From Hemileia vastatrix (taxonomy: Eukaryota > Basidiomycota > Pucciniomycetes > Pucciniales > Zaghouaniaceae): a stretch of DNA of 64,000 nucleotides. Each line of letters starts with the position of its first letter. The first letter of the stretch is position 1. This document shows positions 22,725 through 34,700 of this stretch, piece by piece. The stretch is taken from the NCBI GenBank assembly GCA_030280995.1, contig JASXTE010000007.1:15500501-15564500 (forward strand), read 5' to 3'. The notes under the pieces are model-generated. The model searched no databases. It was not told the origin of the DNA and worked only from the letters and a program-made list of their open reading frames with translations. Position numbers and translations under genes: made by a program.

Positions 22725-24686
22725 ATGAATAACAATTTCAATCTTTCTAATCAATGGGCTGGCAACTATCCCAGCCAAAACCATGAAAGAATGCAAATTG
22801 AGGCTCTTCAACAAAGTGTAGCTCAACGCGATATAATGATCAAGAAATTAATTGAAAAGGTCAATAGTCTGGAGGTTCAACAAGCGGAATTGTCAGCCAA
22901 GGCAAAGAAAAACAAAAAAGATCCCAACTCACATGTAAGTATTGAAGCAAGCAGCAAATCTCAAAAGAATCATATCTCTACCTCTGCTCCTACCACCAAT
23001 ACTCCACCTAAATCAACCAATGCTAAAAATACCCGGAATTCAGACACTAAAGCAAAACCAAAAAAATCATCCCACTCAGAATCACCAGCCTCATCCTCCA
23101 AAAGACATCCTCTACAAATGACTGGTCAAGAACATCCTGAAGGGTTTGAGAAAACACAAGTATGTTCTTTCTTTAAATATAATTGAGCTTCATCTCACTT
23201 ACCTTAATTGTTTAAAGGATGCATTTTATTTCCATATCAGACTTTTGTGGGGCCTTTTAGAAACTCGACCTGTTCCTCGACAGCAAAATCCACATGAGCG
23301 AGAAGATTTATGCAACGATTTTCTTCCATTGATCAAATTAAAAATACTATTGCTGATAACAAGAGTGGAAAAATCATTGGCAGGGAGGAAGTTCAAGCTC
23401 TAGGAGATCTGAAGTGCGGCCATAGAAAAATTGGTAAAAATGTTATTCATGTGTCAGAGTTTTTCCTACTATATACTCAAACCACTCTTGCCAAACTTGG
23501 CATCCGTTACTGGCAACCTGAGTTTAATGAGCAATATGATTCACTTTATAATGAAGCCTGTCAAATAAGTGCAATTATGACCTTTCGTCAAGCAGTTGTC
23601 GGACAAGCCTACCAGTATATGAATGTAGATCCATCTTACCTTGACAATCTGGGGCTTCTTCGTCAGGCTTATGATCACTATGTACACTATAAGATGGCTC
23701 AACGCTTTGCAAAGGAGGAACTAATTAGTGGTAAGCATGACCAAGAAGAGGAAAGGAAAGTAATTCAGAAAGCACGTCAAAGAGTCAGTGTTTTTATTTT
23801 GAATTTTTAAAGAAAAAAGATTACTTATAATTTAATTGATTATGCAGCTTCATGATGCACGGTTCAAGTTTGCAGTTAATAACAACTTTCCTAATTGTTA
23901 TAAAGAAATAATTAGCTGTCTTCAATCCCATAGCAATGACAAATATTACTTCAAGAAAGATGTGTATAAAGTCAAATATTTGCCATATCGCTCAGAATCT
24001 GTCAATATTTTTTTCGTCGCTTGGATGCTGAAATGAAAAAAGCTGAATTCCATCAAGGCAAATGTCGCCAACGTTGTATTCGTGTTAGAGTAAAAAATCC
24101 TAAAGAAACTTCATTTCCAAAAGCCCCCAAGTCACTGCCAATTGACTTTTACAATTGTTCCTGGTACAACAAACTGCTTCCTTCTCAAAAAGAAAATATA
24201 GCTGCATCCAACAAAGTTGCTTTTTTACCTTCCCCAGAGAAATCACTTTGAGGAAAGCAACATCCAGACAAGCGATTGAACGATAAAAAATTTACTGCAA
24301 AATATTGGGATACTGCAACAGAAAACTATGATCTTGATCATGAAGAAGAAAATGAAAAAGACTTTGAAGAGGATATTGAAGATGAGCTTGATGAAAGAAA
24401 TTTAGGAAGTGATTATGGTGGGAGTGTTAGTCTGGGCAACAGCGACTCTGAATGGAGTCAAGAAAGTGAAGAATTTGAAGAAAGTGAAGATAGCAAGGAA
24501 CTTTCTAGTGGTGATGAGGAAGAAGTTAGCAATAAAAAAAATGGTAAGGGAAAAGCTATGAGCAAAAATACCCAAAGATGGAATGAAGACATAGAAATGA
24601 TTGATGCCAATTCTTTGAAGAGAGAACCGCAAAGCCCCTCCTATGAATATTTCTTAAAAGGGGAATATTTTCCAAACGGGAAGTGA
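22725..24686 (+). pseudogene. Rust-type repeated protein with acidic tail; putative second (TnpA-like) gene of the CACTA element
   Basis: Exon 1 (22725-23159): an N-terminal coiled coil (QIEALQQSVAQRDIMIKKL...) and a Lys/Ser-rich segment. The GTATGT...AAAG intron 23160-23217 joins in phase to DAFYFHIRLLWGLLETRPVP. A shift near 23308 leads to QRFSSIDQIKNTIADN..., with a conserved helical core (LAKLGIRYWQPEF, AIMTFRQAVVGQAYQYMNVD, YDHYVHYKMAQRF). The intron 23784-23847 (GTCAGT...TGCAG) joins in phase to LHDARFKFAVNNNFP. A one-base loss in a T7 run (24008-24014) precedes RRLDAEMKKAEF. A TGA at about 24249 precedes GKQHPDKRLNDKKFTAKYW and a strongly acidic Asp/Glu/Ser tail. I recall this family as common and unnamed in rust genomes. 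Its place inside the CACTA ends suggests a transposon-borne accessory protein; no enzymatic motif is seen. Confidence 0.6.
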
Positions 24687-25323
24687 AAGCAAAAATTAAT
24701 ATTTAGCTTCATTAATTGTATTAAATAGCTTTTCAGATTAAAAAGATATAAAATTTTCTTTCTTGTAGTCACAAATATGAAAACGATAAAGTTTTTTTAC
24801 AATATAAAAAATAAGAAATTAAAAAATTTCGATATTTGATTAATAAAGATTTTATTCATAATAATGTTTGAAAATGTCACTTTTTATTGAAAGTTTGAAT
24901 AAAGCCAATAAATTGAAGATGTATACAAATTAATATAATATTTCAACATTGGCTATGATGCTCAAACTAAATAAAAAGTTTTAAATAAAACTCAAGTAAC
25001 ACAATTGAGGCAACAAAAAAAACAATTACTTATAAATATTAAATATTGTATAGCTGAAATAAGTAATATAATATAATAATATAATAAATAAAAACATAAA
25101 AATATTTAAATAAAATTGGAATGAAACTATTGAGACAATAAAGAAGACATTATATATATAAGTGTACAAAAGATAAGGAGAGCAAGAACAAAGCCGAAAT
25201 TTAATAGGTTAAAAAAAGAAACCTATAATGATGAATTAAGCTAAAATAAATTTGGAAGTAAAAGGAGTCACATGGAACGGGTATATTAAGAAAAAAACCT
25301 CAATTAGATAGCTAGACTAGAGA
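24687..25323. other. AT-rich sequence, no gene
   Basis: Downstream flank of the accessory gene. A/T runs only. 25200-25323 may be a very diverged unit of the following 178-bp repeat, but I cannot align it convincingly. Confidence 0.4.
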
Positions 25324-25724
25324 TTGAAAATAACTGAAAACGGGTAAATAAGCAAAAAAAAGTCATAGTATGAAATATTTGTTAAGCGAAAATAGAAAAT
25401 TATAAACAAAAATCATATTAAAAATGAAGCTAGTACTAGTAAAGGAGATGATTTGAGCAGAAACGTAAAAATTTTAAACACACTAATTATATGCTATAAT
25501 CTTGAAAATAACTGAAAACGGGTAAATAAGCAAAAAAAAGTCATAGTATGAAATATTTGTTAAGCAAAAATAGAAAATTATAAACAAAAATCATATTAAA
25601 AATGAAGCTAGTACTAGTACAGAAGATGATTTGAGCAGATCCGTAAAAATTTTAAACACACTAATTATATGCTATAATCTTGAAAATATTAATATGTTTG
25701 ACTCAAAGAAACAATAATCATATT
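25324..25724 (+). repeat. 178-bp tandem repeat, two full copies plus the start of a third
   Basis: 25324-25501 and 25502-25679 are almost identical (TTGAAAATAACTGAAAACGG...). A third, diverged copy begins at 25680, is interrupted after 'aatcatatt' at 25724 by the next element, and resumes at 28407 with 'attaaatgtgcagctagtactagtaaagg'. Only a few substitutions separate the first two copies, so that duplication is young. Confidence 0.9.
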
Positions 25725-26129
25725 AGGGGGTATCAATGTTCAGGGATCTGTAATTAGGGATCAGGAATTTTTTTCGCCCGGATCCGACATTATTAATTGC
25801 GGAAGATTCTTATCCACTAGCCCCAGGGCTAGTGGATAAGGAATGCCCGATAATACATTATCCCGCCTCTTATACCCCAATTTCCATTCCTAATTCCTGA
25901 TCCCAAACTCATCTCATCCATGATGAATTTGCAAGAAAGTCACATGACTGATAATTCCTGATGCCATCCTTAAGTCTTTCCTCACTCTATGCTACTTAAT
26001 TTTGGTGGCGAACACTTAACCATTTTTTCTATCTACACACCCTCATTTCTTTTTTACATTCATGGTTTATTCCTTTTTTGTAAATATTTCCTTTGTAAAT
26101 TAACATAAGTCTCTGATCCTATCCTTCCC

Positions 26130-26445
26130 TCGTGTTCCCACCAATTCCCGTACACCTCAAATCTTCCTTTATACCTTCCCTTCCACCTTCACTAGAAACC
26201 CCACTTCTCAAACTTACCTCGCTCTCCATCTCTTCATATCCACTCGACACCCCAGCACACCCTTTCAACTTTAATTGATGCCTCACCTTTCAAATCCACC
26301 TCGCTTTACTCCCTTTTGCCTCCAATAGAAACCCCAACACACCTTTTTAACCAAACTTGATGCCCCAAGCATCAAATCCACCTCTCTCCCTTCCTCTTCA
26401 CCTCCAATTGATACCTCATCACCCAAAAATTAGCTCGCCACCCTC
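26130..26445 (-). repeat. Left arm of the long internal inverted repeat
   Basis: Contains the complement of the right-arm units: 'aaatccacctcgctttactcccttttgcctcc', 'atagaaaccccaacacac' and 'gatgcc' blocks, about two units long. It could pair with 27295-27835 to form a long hairpin transcript. Confidence 0.75.
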
Positions 26446-27294
26446 TTATGTGCTTCTTTAGTACCTTGAACATATATTTAATTTTCCCACATTAATCAAG
26501 ATTTGTAAAAAAAGTTAATATTGATACAAACTATCACATTAAACTTTACTTATAGACATCATTATAAAGAAAAAATATATATTTCAAAATTTTTGAATGT
26601 AACAGGGCTGTGATTTTTGTATGCAAGAAACTTACAAAAGATTCAGGTCAATAATTTTCTAATATTTTTTGGGAACAAATTTACTTTTTTACTTATTTAT
26701 GGCATGAATGATAACTCTTGGCCCTTTTGACATTTTTTTGTGGAAGTTTTATACTGGTGTGGCATATTTTATGTTGGATGCATCACCCAAAAAAGCCTAA
26801 AAATCCCTAATTAGGGCCGTAAAAGTGCTGAAACAGGCAAAAAAAGTATGAAATAATTTTTGGCAAAAAGGCCAAGCATTTATGGTTTTGCCGAATATAT
26901 AATTGTACAAATTAAAGTGACTGTTTGTCAGACTTTTAGTTACTTTTTGGAGATTCTTAATGGTGTGAAATATAATAATTTTTTATTCATTGGTTCATAA
27001 TTTATTTATTTATTAGCTATTTTCTTCAAATAATGTTTATTTTTATTATATTGGGCTATTAAATCATATATCTTGTCCCATAGACTATTTCAGTTATTTC
27101 AAAACAGTTGTCTGTATCATAAACTTATTTTAATATATTTGGAATACTTTTCTTTATTCATCTCTATAAATTTAATATTACATACTTTAAGATTATCATT
27201 TTTTTGTGGAGATGAAGTGAAGAAGAGAATATTGGATGTAAAGGTGGAGGGTTTTTGGTTGAAGGGTATGGAGAGGTTGGCAAGTTAATTTTTG

Positions 27295-27835
27295 TATGAT
27301 GAGGAAGGGAGCAAGATGGATTTGATGCTTGGAGCATCAAGTTTGGTTAAAAAGGTGTGTTGGGGTTTCTATTGGAAGCAAATGGGAGGCAAGCGAGGTG
27401 GATTTGAGGGGCCAGGCATCAATAAAAATTGAAAGGGTGTGTTGGGGTGTCTAGTGGAGATGAATGGATGGAGAGTGTGGTGTCTATTGGAGAAAAATGT
27501 GAGTAAAGCGAGGTGGATTTAATGGTTGGGGCATCAATTAAAGTTGTAAGGGTGTGCTGGGGTGTCTAGTGGAGATGAAGGGATGGAGAGCGAGGTAAGT
27601 TTGAGGAGTGGGGTTTCTATTTGAGGCAAATGGGAGTAAAGCAACATGGATTAAAGGTATGGGGCATCCATTAAAGTTAAAAGGGTGTTCTGGGGTGTCT
27701 AGTGGAGATGAAGAGATGGAGAGCGAGGTAAGTTTGAGGAGTGGGGTTTCTATTGGGGGTAAATGGGAGGCAAGCAAGGTGGATTTGCAGGGTGGGAAAT
27801 CAAGTAGAGGTGAAGCAGTGAGGTGGAGTCTCTTT
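27295..27835 (+). repeat. Right arm: about four tandem units of 80-135 bp
   Basis: The phrase GGGTGT(G/T)(T/C)(T/G)GGGGT(G)TCT starts units near 27352, 27433, 27549 and 27679. Each continues with 'agtggagatgaagrgatggagag', 'cgaggtaagtttgaggagtggggtttctat' and 'gcaaatgggag'. The last two units are nearly identical. Confidence 0.8.
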
Positions 27836-28409
27836 TAGAGGAGGAAAAAATAAAAATAATACAGCAGTATCCTGGTTAGAAGCAGTAGCTCGTCACATAA
27901 AATAGAAAATCTATTTACCATCTACTTCCCATGAGATAGGTCTAACACTGCCTCTCAAGTCTGGAGGTTGAGAAAGATCATACCATTTCTGTTCAAAATA
28001 TGCTATGAAATCATACAATGCTAAATGTTTTGATTCATAGATTGAAAATATTCTCTTTCTTACCATATAGGGGAGGTTCTGGCCCGGAATTCAAGATTTT
28101 GGTGAGAGAGATTGTCTATGGTAAAGAGGATTGGACATTTCAATGAAAAAATTTTCAGGGTAGCTGAAAAGATGGGATGAGGGTAGGAGTGCGCAGCAAG
28201 GTGGGAAGGCTAGGATATCCAGAGAGTTGTCCAAGATGTGGTTATGAAATATTGAGGATAAAAATGTCGGATAAGAGGTGAACATTGACATGTAAAGTGT
28301 CTAATAACCCAATTATTAGCAAAAATAATTGTGGAAGATAATTGGGGTATAAGGATTTTTATCCGCAATTAATTTAATTGCTGATCCCTGAACATTGATA
28401 CCCCCTATT

Positions 28410-29053
28410 AAATGTGCAGCTAGTACTAGTAAAGGAGAAAATTTGAGTGACAGTTTATTTTTTTTGAAAGTCATTAATGACATTTTTTGTAAGTAGCTTG
28501 TTTTTTCATTTTGTAATAAGAGGATTGTCACGCACAATTTTGTATTAGTTTAACACTATTAGAATAATATTTGGTAGATATTTGTTTTTATTAATGCTTT
28601 CACTGGAGGATTATCTTGTGCACATTTTTTTTGATGTATCTATTAATTTGAGGATTCTTTAATGTTAGTAATTTTTTCTAGTAATTCTGCTAAAATAGGA
28701 TTACTTTTTGTTAATTTCCGGATTAATTTTTTAATTTGAGGATTATCATGTGCCAGGGAATTTTTTATAAAAATGGCCAAAATTTCATGTGAGTATTTTT
28801 TATTACCATTAGTGCTATTACACGTGCGCATTTTTTTGCTCTATCTGTGTTGTGAGTAAAGGATTTTCACATGTAAATACATCTGTTTATTAAATTTAGG
28901 ATATTGTTTTACAATTTCTGTCCGGCCTTGCTTCTACTTGCACTACTATAGTTTTATTTACTGTAGCTCCTCTCCATACAACCCCTATCTTTCATTTGAA
29001 TATTTGCCTTGCTTAGCTATTTTCTTCTAGAATTTTCTCCTAACGTCTATTTA
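28410..29053. repeat. Remnant of the 178-bp repeat and degenerate GAGGATT repeats
   Basis: 28410-28470 continues the third 178-bp copy. After that, a motif GAGGATTRTCAYGTGC recurs irregularly (near 28528, 28604, 28652, 28738, 28859). No gene. Confidence 0.5.
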
Positions 29054-29197
29054 TGTCAGCCAGGCTATTCCAGGAGTCCAGTAAATGATATGTTAACTTA
29101 TAAGACCTGAAAGAGGGCGTTAGAATTGTATTTAATGTATATAAATTAATATTTTATTGCATAATAAAATTATATCAGTATCTTATTACATATAAGT
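29054..29197 (+). repeat. E3 5' LTR, first part
   Basis: Starts TGTCAGCCAGGCTATTCCAG and matches 46226-46369. It ends in TAAGT (29193-29197), the target duplicated by E2. Confidence 0.95.
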
Positions 29198-30335
29198 TGT
29201 CAGCCAGGCTATTCCAGGAGTCCAGTAAATGATATGTAACTTATAAAACCTGAAAGAGTGGGTAAGAATTGTATTTAATGAATATAAATTATTATTTTAT
29301 TGCATAATAAAATTATATAAGTATTTTATTATATACAAGTGTTATATTAATTTTATTGGTTATATAAATTTTTATATAAATTTAAATTGAACATAATATA
29401 ATATATTCTACAAATAATGGCGCATTTTTATCTTACTTAATAGTTATAAATTTATATTTAATTAATTGAAAAACATATATTATAATTATAAGTGTAAAAT
29501 TGACTTATAATATATGTAAATTAATTAATTAAATTTATATATTAAATAACACCTTTCATATAATACTAAACAATAATTAATGACACTTCTTTTGACCCTT
29601 AATTGTGTCAGGAAAAACCAATTAATTAATTTATACTAAATTGAGATTAATTACATGTTTTGTTGTGTCAAAGTATTTTTTGTTTCACTTAAAATATCCT
29701 TAAATCAGACTGTACTATCTGTTTGGAATTATCTTTCTCATAGTTCCTATGTTCCAATCTTGTTTAGTTATTCACTATTTTTACTTACTGATTTGGGAAT
29801 TAATGGCGGGAAAATTGGATTCTTAATTGGGGTTTTAATTATTTGTTTCATGTTTTTCTCTACATTGTTATGTTTCATTTACTCTTTGATATATTTGTTT
29901 TATTCTATTCTAACTATTGTATTTACAAACATAGTGGCGCTTCAAAGGACCCATTGCCTATAAAAGGGCCTTGGATAATCCCCTGTAGCATGATCACTTA
30001 TTATACACTCCACAAATTAAATACTATTTTACTACGTTTATATTTTTTTTATTAGTAATACAATTCTAATTAAAATTCTATATAACAATTTAAAGGTTGC
30101 TTTAAGTCTGATAGTAATTAAAAGTGTTTGCCGCGCAGAGCCCTTACATTAAATAGTATTATTATTAATAAATCCTAAGTTTTTGTCATCTCTCAAAGTT
30201 GCTCGCCATTGTTTTCCTTTTTAAATAAATTAAATATTTTATTATAATTTATTACTTTTATTTTTCCCTTGTCCTCCTCCTTTTCTCCTCCTTTTCTCCT
30301 CTTTTCCTTACCTTCTTCTAGACAACAGACCGACA
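29198..30335 (+). repeat. 5' LTR of E2
   Basis: TGTCAGCC...CCGACA; TATAAAA at 29959-29965 in the conserved 'ggacccattgcctataaaa' block. Pyrimidine-rich U5 end. Confidence 0.95.
29959..29965 (+). promoter_or_regulatory. TATA box in the E2 5' LTR
   Basis: TATAAAA in the same conserved context as in E1 and E3. Inferred core promoter. Confidence 0.55.
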
Positions 30336-31024
30336 ACTGGGGACCTTTCCAAACGACGATGACAATCGAGCCTGGCAACGAACGACAAACGCACGGACCA
30401 CCTAGCAAAAAACAAAACTTTTGCCGCAACTGTGTTTCGAACTTGGGTTCAATTTCTTAGGTTTATATTATATTAATTCTTATATTATTTTGAAGTGATT
30501 TTTCGATCACTATAGTAAGTTCACCTTTGCACCTCTCACTCATATTACTATATTTTTACTGCAATAACAGTAATTGTAGCTTAATTGCTGATTCACTGAG
30601 TGTAAGTGTTCAATTATTAAATTTTTTTTTTCCTAGTTGACCATTATAGAGTGTTAAATCCTCTTAGTCCTAGAAGAATTGACATTTTTTATTAATACAA
30701 ATTGAATTATTAATTTAATTTTTTTTATATTATTAATTATTGTTAATTTTGGTTGACTTAAAAGTACTTTGTGCTTAGTCCCAAATATATTGCCATATTT
30801 AATATTGGTAATTAATTGGTTGAATTAACTTGATTGTTTATTCCCAATTTAACCTTGCAATCCATTTTTTTAAAAATTAATTTTTTATAATTATTACTTT
30901 ATATTGAAAATTTTTTTTTCTATAATTTAATTAATAAAATTTTTTTATTATTATTTGGAGCAATTATTAACTAACTTTTATTATTTTTTTAAAATAAGAA
31001 GTAAATTAAAATCTTCCCACTAGT
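30336..31024 (+). other. E2 untranslated leader
   Basis: Begins ACTGGGGACCTTTCC directly after the LTR (expected primer-binding site; tRNA not identified). Contains 'cacggaccacc', 'ttgccgcaactgtgtttc' and AT-rich sequence up to the ORF1 start. No gene. Confidence 0.6.
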
Positions 31025-31706
31025 ATGTCCAACAATTTGGCTGACAAAATGGATAACATGCAAGTGGATGAAATTGAAATTGACTATGATGCTGACACTG
31101 TAAGTTCTTCTAAAGTTGGACATAAAAAATCTTATGCTAACAAAAAGAATTCACATACTGCAGGATGTGGAAATGACAGGAAATGCAAACAAACCAAACC
31201 CCCTTCCCCCAGTACCACAGAAGGAAGTAAAGCCTCTAGTGCCTCAAGAAGGTCTTCCAAAAGGCTTCAAAATAAAAAAGCTTCCTCTGCCACAACAAAT
31301 CAGCAACCTATCCAGTCATATAAAAGAGTTGAAGACAGAAAATATGACATACAAAGCAAAGGTAGACACCTTGTGGGATCAGGTCCAAGAACTCAGGAAC
31401 CAGATTCAGGCCCAGGCCCCTCCTCAGTTGCCTCCCAATCAGCCTCAGTTTCAGGCTCAACCTTCACAGCCACCCAGCTCAACCATCCAAAATCCAAATA
31501 ATATGGAAGTAGAGCAATGGAAATGGGATTATCTAATGAGTCACTACCAACAGAATGTGCAACACCCTCCTCATCATCAGCCTGGCCCATCCAGAACACC
31601 CAATTTCCATCCACCTCCTCATCCCTACCAACAAGGCAGGAGAAAGAAGGCCCAAGCACAATCCCAAACCCAATCTCAGGGGAAGTTTCCTCCTCTGCCA
31701 TGGTAA
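31025..31706 (+). CDS. E2 ORF1: spliced coiled-coil, Pro/Gln-rich protein
   Basis: Exon 1 31025-31099 (25 codons); a 64-nt intron 31100-31163 with GTAAGT, TGCTAAC and CTGCAG; exon 2 31164-31706. The predicted product is 205 residues: an acidic N-terminus (MDNMQVDEIEIDYD), a basic/Pro linker, a coiled coil around QISNLSSHIKELKTENM, a Gln/Pro-rich stretch, MEVEQWKWDYLMSHYQQ, and a His/Pro-rich tail ending PPLPW. The frame is open in E2 and E3. The TAA stop (31704-31706) overlaps ATG 31700 of the next ORF as ATGGTAA. No domain that I recognise; its position suggests a Gag-associated structural protein. Confidence 0.6.
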
Positions 31707-34700
31707 GTAATTTGGCTGATAGTCACTTGGGTATGTTTTCTAATAAAACTTCTTCTGCAGGTAATATTATTGAACATGGTGAAAGAACAGTTAAACCTGT
31801 TAAAAGACAGCTTCCTGTAACTAGTAGCCCTATTGATGTAATTAGCAAATTGTCATTTGATGAACCTTTACATTTAACTTCTACATCTTTAATTAATCCT
31901 TCTCTTGCAATTAAAAATGATTCTGTTCCTCCTGAAATCTATACCTTAATTGAAAAAACTTCTGAGGAAATATTGAAAGATACCCTTGATTTTAATATTG
32001 TGAAAGACAAACATGTGAGAGATGTGTTAATCCATGAAAATGATAGATTAAATAATTTACACTTGCAATGTAAAGTGAGTTCTTCTGTACAAGATACAGC
32101 TTATTTTAAAATCAAAGAAACCTTGAATATTATTCTTAGTCAAAAAAAAAACAAATAAGAAGTCACCATAGAGCTATCTCAGATAGAAATATCAGTCTAC
32201 ATAAGACCTTGAGTGAATTGAAACCCCTTATTGAGGAAAATTTTTCATTCAAGAATGAAATAAAATCTCTGCAAAATGAGTTTAAGAAGCTAAAAAATGA
32301 TTTCCATGCACTAAATACCAAACACTCAGTTTCTGAGGACAGAAATGTTCTATCTCTTGCAAAAGTAAATGACCAGATGTCTGAAATTCCAAGAATAAGA
32401 AACTATGTGTCTGACCTGCAGGAAAAGTTCTCAACCTTAACCATCAATAATGAATTAAATGAGATTTCTGTCAATAAGCTGAATAAAAATAAACGGAAAA
32501 AACCTGAACAAAGTTCATCCTTTCTTCCTCATATTTCAACCATTAAACAAACTGACAATGAGTCTGTAAAATCTTTTGCTACTAGCAAAAAATCTTGTGA
32601 TGGTCATGCACCAGCTGTTTCTGTAAATAATGAAATTTCTGAACACCTGGCTAAACTTCAGTAATCATTAATAATGAATAATTCAAACCAAAAAGTGGAC
32701 CATCCCAGTAGTCAGAAAAATTGGCCTAAGTTAGACCAATATCCTACCTTTGATGGTGATTCTTCCTCTGATTGGCAACACTTTATCCAAAGAATTGATA
32801 ATTTAAAGAGATCTTATAAACTACCTGATGAGGAAATTTTTTCTAAGCTAATTTCTTTATTTTCCAATGTAGCCTTGATGTGGTATGAATCTGTTCTTTT
32901 AGATAACAATCATTATACATGGAATGATTGGAAATCCTTGATTGAGACTCAGTTTGGTGGTTCAAAATTCAGGTTAGCTCAGCAGAGACTGTATGAGAAT
33001 ACTAGATATGTATCCTCCTCTGTTGAAAAGCCCATTGTTTTTCTGATGAAAATAACTAAAATCCTTAGAGCAATTGATCCAAAGATGGATTATGATATTT
33101 GGAGAGATAAAATCTTGTATAAATTACCAAATTCTCTTAGGGATTTGATTGTGGCTAGAACTGAGAATGTTAGGGAAAATTTTTCTTTCATTAATATCTG
33201 TAATGAAGTACTGCTCAACCATAGATATGAACCAAAAAATTACCTTGGTAAATCTTATAATGATCAGAATAAACCTTCTATAAAGCTCCCAGAAGAATCT
33301 GGTAAACCCTCTGCCCCAGTTGCACCTAAAAAATATGCAACAAATACTTGTTATAAATGTAACAAACCGTGGCAGAAGGGTCATGTTTGTGACAAGAAAA
33401 TTCATCTTGTTGAACAAAATGAAGACACTGATGAAGTTGAACTTGATGTCAATAATTCTTCCAGTGACTGTGAAAGTAATATCTCCTATGACAATGAATC
33501 TGTTAAAGATGTTTTAACGTTGGAACATGATGTCCATTATTTAAATAATATATCTGAAGATTGTGTATTGAATTTATCTTCAGTAGAAAATGCTGAGATA
33601 ATTAAAGATATTACTAACAATTCTATTCCTATATCCCCTTTAAAGGCACCTGTTATCATTAATGGTAAAAATGTTGATGAAGTTCTTGATTCTGGTGCTG
33701 GAGGAAGTTTAGTATCTGAAAAAGCTTTGGCTTCAGTGGATAAGGAATATTTGAGTAAATTGTTACCTATAACTTCTGAAAAATGGAGAGGGTATGGTTC
33801 TACCTTAATTCCTATTGGCAAATACAAAACATCTGTATTCTTCAAATATAATGGTGGTTTTGTCAGAGCAGTTTGTGAGTTTGGTATCATGAAAAATGAT
33901 AATTTAAGCAATTGGTTTATTATGGGAAATGATATTTTAACCATGTTTGGTGTGAAACTGGACCCAGCAAATAATTGCTTTACCTTAGGAATGAATGGGA
34001 AAAGAAAATTCAAAATTTCCTCTCCTAGAACTTCTGGGCATTTGTTGAAATCTTGTAACTCACTGATCCAGTGTAAAGGTAGAACAACCATTGAAATGGA
34101 TGATTTATTACATGAAATAAATACCGCTTTTTTTGATGATCAGTTGACTAGTGAACAAAAGGATTCTATTGTTGCCTCTATTACCTCTTTCCCTATGGCT
34201 TTTGCTCATGGTTCTCATGTCTTGGGAATTGTTCAGGAAGAGATGAAAATTACCTTATCCTGTAATTTGAGTGATATTCCTCCTACCCTTAAGAAAAACC
34301 CATATCCTGCTTCTCCATCAAAAAGAAAAGATATTGAAGATAATATTGAAACATTATTGAAAATGAATATCATTGAGAAAGTGGATGTCACCCCCAAATA
34401 TTGTGTCATCTCCCCAGTCTTGATTTCTTATGAAAAAGATAAAGCTAGATTATGTGGAGATTACAGAGCTTTAAACACTTATACTGTTGATGATATTTAT
34501 CCTTTACCCAGAATTAATTCAATACATGCTACCTTGCAAGGTGCAAAATTTATTAGTTGTCTGGATGGTAATAAAGGTTATCATCAAGTTCCAGTTGAGA
34601 AAAATTCTCAAAATTTTTTGCTTATTGCTACTCATATGGGAATATATAAGTATGTTAGGATGCCATTTGGCCCTAAAAATGCTCCTTCAGTTTTCCAGAA

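Larger units (their letters stand above)
25725..28406. mobile_element. Non-autonomous 2.7-kb TIR transposon with internal long inverted repeats
   Basis: Ends: AGGGGGTATCAATGTTCAGG at 25725 and its exact complement finishing at 28406, flanked by ATT (25722-25724, 28407-28409). The end wording AGGGGGTRTCA and the ATT flank are shared with the Harbinger element at 2523, which suggests mobilisation by that type of transposase. A perfect 15-bp hairpin with a 2-nt loop sits at 25809-25840 (arms start CTTATCCACTAGCCC). The interior has no convincing gene; two long inverted arms of tandem repeats occupy 26130-26445 and 27295-27835. Short ORFs in the arms are by-products. Confidence 0.85.

Noticed and set aside
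27538..27838. Short ORFs on both strands in the 2.7-kb element
   Set aside because: They lie in tandem non-coding repeat units and have no family resemblance.
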